Below, one piece after another: positions 60,969-64,000 of a stretch of DNA of 64,000 bases; the stretch's first letter is position 1; the number at the start of each line of letters is the position of its first letter. This DNA is from an uncultured Lachnospiraceae bacterium (GTDB lineage Bacteria > Bacillota > Clostridia > Lachnospirales > Lachnospiraceae), in assembly GCA_910585345.1 (NCBI GenBank), contig CAJUDS010000003.1, positions 62,001 to 126,000 of the forward strand, written 5' to 3'. The notes under the pieces are model-generated. The model was not told where the DNA came from, ran no database searches, and worked only from the letters and a program-made list of their open reading frames with translations. The position numbers and the translations under genes are program-made.

Positions 60969-62262
60969 ACTGATCCCTCTTTATATATCCCCTGATCTCT
61001 CCTGCGAGATACAGGGAACCTGCAATATATATCCTGTCCTCCGGCCGTCTGATCCGCAGCGCTTCTTCCAGCGCGCCCGCAGCATCCGAAAACACGGCAG
61101 TATGCTCCGCACCTGCACCGCGGAATGCCTCTTCCAATACCTGACCGGAAAGACCTCTCGTATTCAAAATTTCCGTCAAAAAAACGGTGTCAAACAATTC
61201 CGACCGCATCAATAGCCCGATCATTTCCCGATACTGCTTATCCTGCACGGCAGAAAAGAGAAGAAAGCGCCTGCCCGTACATCCGTCCGGCCTGACCGCA
61301 TCCAGAAACGCAGTGACACCGTCCCTGTTGTGCGCGCCGTCTACATACACCCCCGGCAGTATTTCCTCCATTCTGCATTCCCAGCGAGCCTCCCGCATAC
61401 CGTCCAGCAGCGCTTCTTTACTGACAGGCAGCTGACCTGACAATACATCCAGCGCGCGCAACGCCAAAGCCGCATTCTCTGCCTGATAAGGGGCACAGGT
61501 GGAAAGCAGACACCTAATATATCCATAATAACGAGTATTAAAAGAAAAAGCAATGAAATTTTTGTGAAACTCCAAATTTCGTACGTCGAATTTCGACACA
61601 GGAAATACCGGACAGGAGAGGCTTTCCGCCCTCTCTCTTATGACACGGGAGGCCTCTGCCTTTCTGTCTGCAAAAACCACCGGCACATTTTTTTGTATAA
61701 TTCCGGCTTTTTCTCCCGCAATCTCTGCAATGGTGCCGCCAAGATATTCCATATGGTCCAGCCCCACTTCTGTTATCACACACAGATTTTTACATCTGAC
61801 GGAATTTGTCGCATCCAGCCGCCCGCCGAGCCCTGTTTCCAGCAATATGACTTCCGCCTGTTCCGCCTCAAAATATAAAAGCGCCATAAAAAAAAGCAGT
61901 TCAAAAAAAGAAGGCTTATATCCTTCTCCGTGCACATCGTCGGCGGCAACACTTTTTACCTTTTCCAGGTACCGAACAAAGTCCCGTTTTCCAATCAATT
62001 CCCCATTGATGCGGAAACGCTCCCGCATTGTCACTAAGTGCGGCGATGTAAACATCCCCGTTCTGTATCCGGCTTTTTGTAAAACAGACGACAAATAGGC
62101 ACAAACGGAACCTTTTCCGTTTGTGCCTGCAATATGAATCACAGTTTTCTCTTTGCATGGATCTCCGAGCCTTTGCACAAAGGCTCGGGTATCCTCTATC
62201 TTGTTCTTTTTTGTAAACTTCGGAATCTCAAGAAGATACGCTTCCGCTTCCTCATATTTCAT
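60961..62262 (-). CDS. folC: Folylpolyglutamate / dihydrofolate synthase
   Basis: FolC adds glutamate to folates and, in some bacteria, to dihydropteroate. The 433-residue enzyme has the P-loop TVIHIAGTNGKGSVCAYLSS, the folate loop GMFTSPHLVTMRERFRING, ILLETGLGGRLDATNSV, LDHMEYLGGTIAEIAGEKAG and, in the C-terminal domain, YVDGAHNRDGVTAFLDAV. The start is the ATG at 62262 (MKYEEAEAYLLEIPKF), 5 bp after the FapA-family gene; the frame is open further upstream inside that gene. It overlaps the small gene downstream by 8 bp. Confidence 0.94.
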   Translation of the reverse strand: MKYEEAEAYLLEIPKFTKKNKIEDTRAFVQRLGDPCKEKTVIHIAGTNGKGSVCAYLSSVLQKAGYRTGMFTSPHLVTMRERFRINGELIGKRDFVRYLEKVKSVAADDVHGEGYKPSFFELLFFMALLYFEAEQAEVILLETGLGGRLDATNSVRCKNLCVITEVGLDHMEYLGGTIAEIAGEKAGIIQKNVPVVFADRKAEASRVIRERAESLSCPVFPVSKFDVRNLEFHKNFIAFSFNTRYYGYIRCLLSTCAPYQAENAALALRALDVLSGQLPVSKEALLDGMREARWECRMEEILPGVYVDGAHNRDGVTAFLDAVRPDGCTGRRFLLFSAVQDKQYREMIGLLMRSELFDTVFLTEILNTRGLSGQVLEEAFRGAGAEHTAVFSDAAGALEEALRIRRPEDRIYIAGSLYLAGEIRGYIKRDQYD

Positions 62263-62267
62263 ATCCG

Positions 62268-63725
62268 CTACTCTGCTTTGACCAGTCCCTGAAAAGGTTC
62301 CGACACAATCTCTCCATTCAGGCACTTATAGGTAGCATACTGCGTGCCGCCCGCCGACTGCTTACTATAGCCGTTAATGCCCAGAATAACCCCTTTGTTG
62401 GTCATACCTTCCGCATTGATCTTGGCTCCCCTTCCCATCTCAATCCGATTCTGGCACTGTGCCATCTCATCTTTTATGTCATCCAGCTGCCTGAAATATT
62501 CATCCTTCTTGCCGTTTAATATCAGCAGACTGCCGCTGGCTGTTTCACCCTGGAACTGCTTCTGCTTGATCATGAAATTCATTTTTTCCAGAATATCTTC
62601 CAGTTTCTTCTGAATCTCTTTCTCCTGTTCCGCACACTTGGCGTATTTATCCATCGTTTCCTGCTCATAGCCCGCATATACAATTGTCTTTACTTCCGCG
62701 GCATTCCCCAGATTAAATGCGTCCACGCCGTGCAGCGCAAAAACTTTGCCGCCTATGATACTGCCCCGTTTCCCTTTTACTACAACTCTGTTGCCTGCAG
62801 TAACATTGGCGTTCAAAATATAATTTGCTTCGATGTTTGCCTCCGCAGTCACTTCGCACTGCTCAATAAAATTGGCAAACACATTGCCTCTGGCACGGAC
62901 TCTGCCTTTCATGTTGCCTTGTACGCCTCGTTTCAGCACGATATCGCCGCCGGCAAAAAGTTCAGCGCTCTCTACTGTGCCCTCAATCGTCAGATTCCGT
63001 CCTGCACGAATCAAAACGCCCGCGCTGACGTTTCCGCTTATGACAACATCTCCGAAAAATTCAATCCTCCCGGTGCTCAAATCCACATCACCCGGCACCT
63101 CATGCACCGTCCGGATATCAATATTGCCGTTTTTCAGTTCTATCTTCCCCGCTACTTTGGCAAAATACAGGCTTTCCCGCCGTTCCACGCTCATACCGCG
63201 CAACGGCTGCAGTTCTTTCACAGGCTTGCTCTGCAGAATCTGTCCGTCCACCATGTAGCCGTCTTCTCCGGCAACCGCCGCATGGTACTCCGCAAGCAGA
63301 TCACCCGCTTTTACACTCTGCAGCATATTCATACTGCCGTAATCCACGGAGCCATCCTCCCGGATTACCGGACCTGTAGCCGAATTGTCCAGAGAAAACA
63401 GATATTCGTAATAGCCATCCTGGCCTTCAATTACCTCTTTTCCTTTCGCTACCAGTATCTCCCGGTCATACACACCTTTTTTAGACATGGCAACCAGACG
63501 CGGCATCAGATATCCTGTTGTCACGCCCTCCGCACGAAGCATATCCAGAAGTGCATCTACCTTGTGCTTTCCGCCTCCAGAAGGTTCCGCCAAATACATC
63601 CACGCTTCCATCCGGTCATCAGATACACGGACATACGACTTCTCCTGAATTTTGCTTCCATGTAAGAATCTTTTTTTCAGTTCCCCCAGTTGTTCCCGGG
63701 TTAGTGTTAAAATCTCTTCAGCCAT
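62268..63725 (-). CDS. FapA-family (DUF342) protein
   Basis: The 485-residue protein has an N-terminal region of about 170 residues and then a beta-helix rich in Gly/Val: VPGDVDLSTGRIEFFGDVVI, GNVSAGVLIRAGRNLTIEGT and VESAELFAGGDIVLKRGVQG. A coiled coil (YAKCAEQEKEIQKKLEDILE) and a short C-terminal part follow. DUF342/FapA proteins are polymer-forming or flagellar/cell-division-associated in some bacteria; the role here is not known. Located between valS and folC, it is probably cotranscribed with both. Confidence 0.85.
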   Translation of the reverse strand: MAEEILTLTREQLGELKKRFLHGSKIQEKSYVRVSDDRMEAWMYLAEPSGGGKHKVDALLDMLRAEGVTTGYLMPRLVAMSKKGVYDREILVAKGKEVIEGQDGYYEYLFSLDNSATGPVIREDGSVDYGSMNMLQSVKAGDLLAEYHAAVAGEDGYMVDGQILQSKPVKELQPLRGMSVERRESLYFAKVAGKIELKNGNIDIRTVHEVPGDVDLSTGRIEFFGDVVISGNVSAGVLIRAGRNLTIEGTVESAELFAGGDIVLKRGVQGNMKGRVRARGNVFANFIEQCEVTAEANIEANYILNANVTAGNRVVVKGKRGSIIGGKVFALHGVDAFNLGNAAEVKTIVYAGYEQETMDKYAKCAEQEKEIQKKLEDILEKMNFMIKQKQFQGETASGSLLILNGKKDEYFRQLDDIKDEMAQCQNRIEMGRGAKINAEGMTNKGVILGINGYSKQSAGGTQYATYKCLNGEIVSEPFQGLVKAE

Positions 63726-63753
63726 GGAATCATCCCTCTATATTAAGTATCGC

Positions 63754-64000
63754 TTATTTTTGCAATTGTTGCAAGCGATTTTCCACCTGTTCCATCATTT
63801 GGGTGTATTTTTTTTGTTTTTCCCGCTCTTCTTCTATTTTAGCAGCAGGAGCCCGGGAAATAAACTTCTCGTTGGTAAGCATACCGGCGCAGCGCGCAAG
63901 CTCGCCGGCAAGTCTTTTCTTTTCTTTTTCCAGACGTTCGATCTCCTGACGGATATCAACCAGCTCCGCAAAAGGAATATAAATCACAGCGTCCGCCGTA
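63754..64000 (-). CDS. valS: Valyl-tRNA synthetase, C-terminal end (gene runs off the window)
   Basis: The frame enters at the window edge as TADAVIYIPFAELVDIRQEI, continues ERLEKEKKRLAGELARCAGM and NEKFISRAPAAKIEEEREKQ, and ends QVENRLQQLQK. This is the C-terminal coiled-coil arm of bacterial ValRS, which contacts tRNA-Val. About 81 residues are visible; the catalytic core lies outside. It is the upstream gene of the FapA-family and folC genes. Confidence 0.92.
   Translation of the reverse strand, partial: TADAVIYIPFAELVDIRQEIERLEKEKKRLAGELARCAGMLTNEKFISRAPAAKIEEEREKQKKYTQMMEQVENRLQQLQK

Overview
The window reads as a chromosomal segment of an endospore-forming member of the Clostridia, most likely Lachnospiraceae. 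The evidence is the sporulation set (sigK, spoIIP, gpr, spoIIAA-spoIIAB-sigF, spoVAA-AB-AC), AAGGAGG-type ribosome sites, mid-range GC, and gene pairs typical of gut Firmicutes such as an ABC/alpha-galactosidase operon with a divergent AraC regulator. No rRNA, tRNA, CRISPR array or complete insertion sequence was seen.

Layout. 0-5 kb: topA (5' end), dprA and comM in one minus-strand operon, a PilT-type ATPase with a changed Walker A lysine, and sigK. 5-16 kb: lepA-hemW, a MITE-like repeat, a lipoprotein pair (BMP-type binding protein plus DUF5722 glycosidase-like protein), a membrane-anchored YD/RHS-like repeat protein, and gpr-spoIIP. 17-30 kb: rpsT, bioB-bioY behind a BirA-like operator, a YdcF protein, LysR with a Na+/alanine symporter, CcdA plus a TlpA-type thioredoxin, AraC plus a GH13 glucosidase, and a MATE exporter. 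28.7-32.6 kb: an AT-rich island with a Panacea/SocA-type antitoxin paired with a coiled-coil membrane protein, a flavodoxin fragment, a lipoprotein and a phosphoesterase.

32.7-47 kb is the most interesting part. It holds an agr-type quorum-sensing locus: agrB, an agrD propeptide gene of only 50 codons, a GHKL sensor kinase and a LytTR regulator. A chemoreceptor gene lies inside the locus behind two LytTR-like boxes spaced 21 bp apart. Next to it is a tightly overlapping operon of about 9 kb starting from a near-consensus promoter at 46.9 kb. It encodes a membrane/pentapeptide-repeat protein split by one in-frame TAG, two BtrH-like proteins, a PLP decarboxylase of the LysA/BtrK type, an acyl carrier protein, a RaSEA-like radical SAM enzyme, a NadE-like amide synthetase and a stand-alone adenylation enzyme. 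The set resembles the ACP-tethered side-chain logic of butirosin biosynthesis, but no aminoglycoside genes are present. The product is unknown.

47-54 kb: a 32-residue hydrophobic peptide gene with its own promoter and terminator (type I toxin candidate), then an alpha-galactoside uptake operon (binding protein, two permeases, GH36 enzyme) with a divergent AraC regulator and a perfect 15-bp inverted-repeat operator. The binding-protein gene is broken by one in-frame TGA. 54-64 kb: a DUF362 protein, a spoVA operon that stops after spoVAC, a phosphatase, spoIIAA-AB-sigF, a zinc-ribbon/TPR membrane protein, a 51-residue protein, folC, a FapA-family protein and the 3' end of valS.

At least two related families of intergenic repeats are scattered through the window. 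The one copy with clear terminal inverted repeats is flanked by 14-bp direct repeats. All functions are assigned by reading the sequence; no database search was run.
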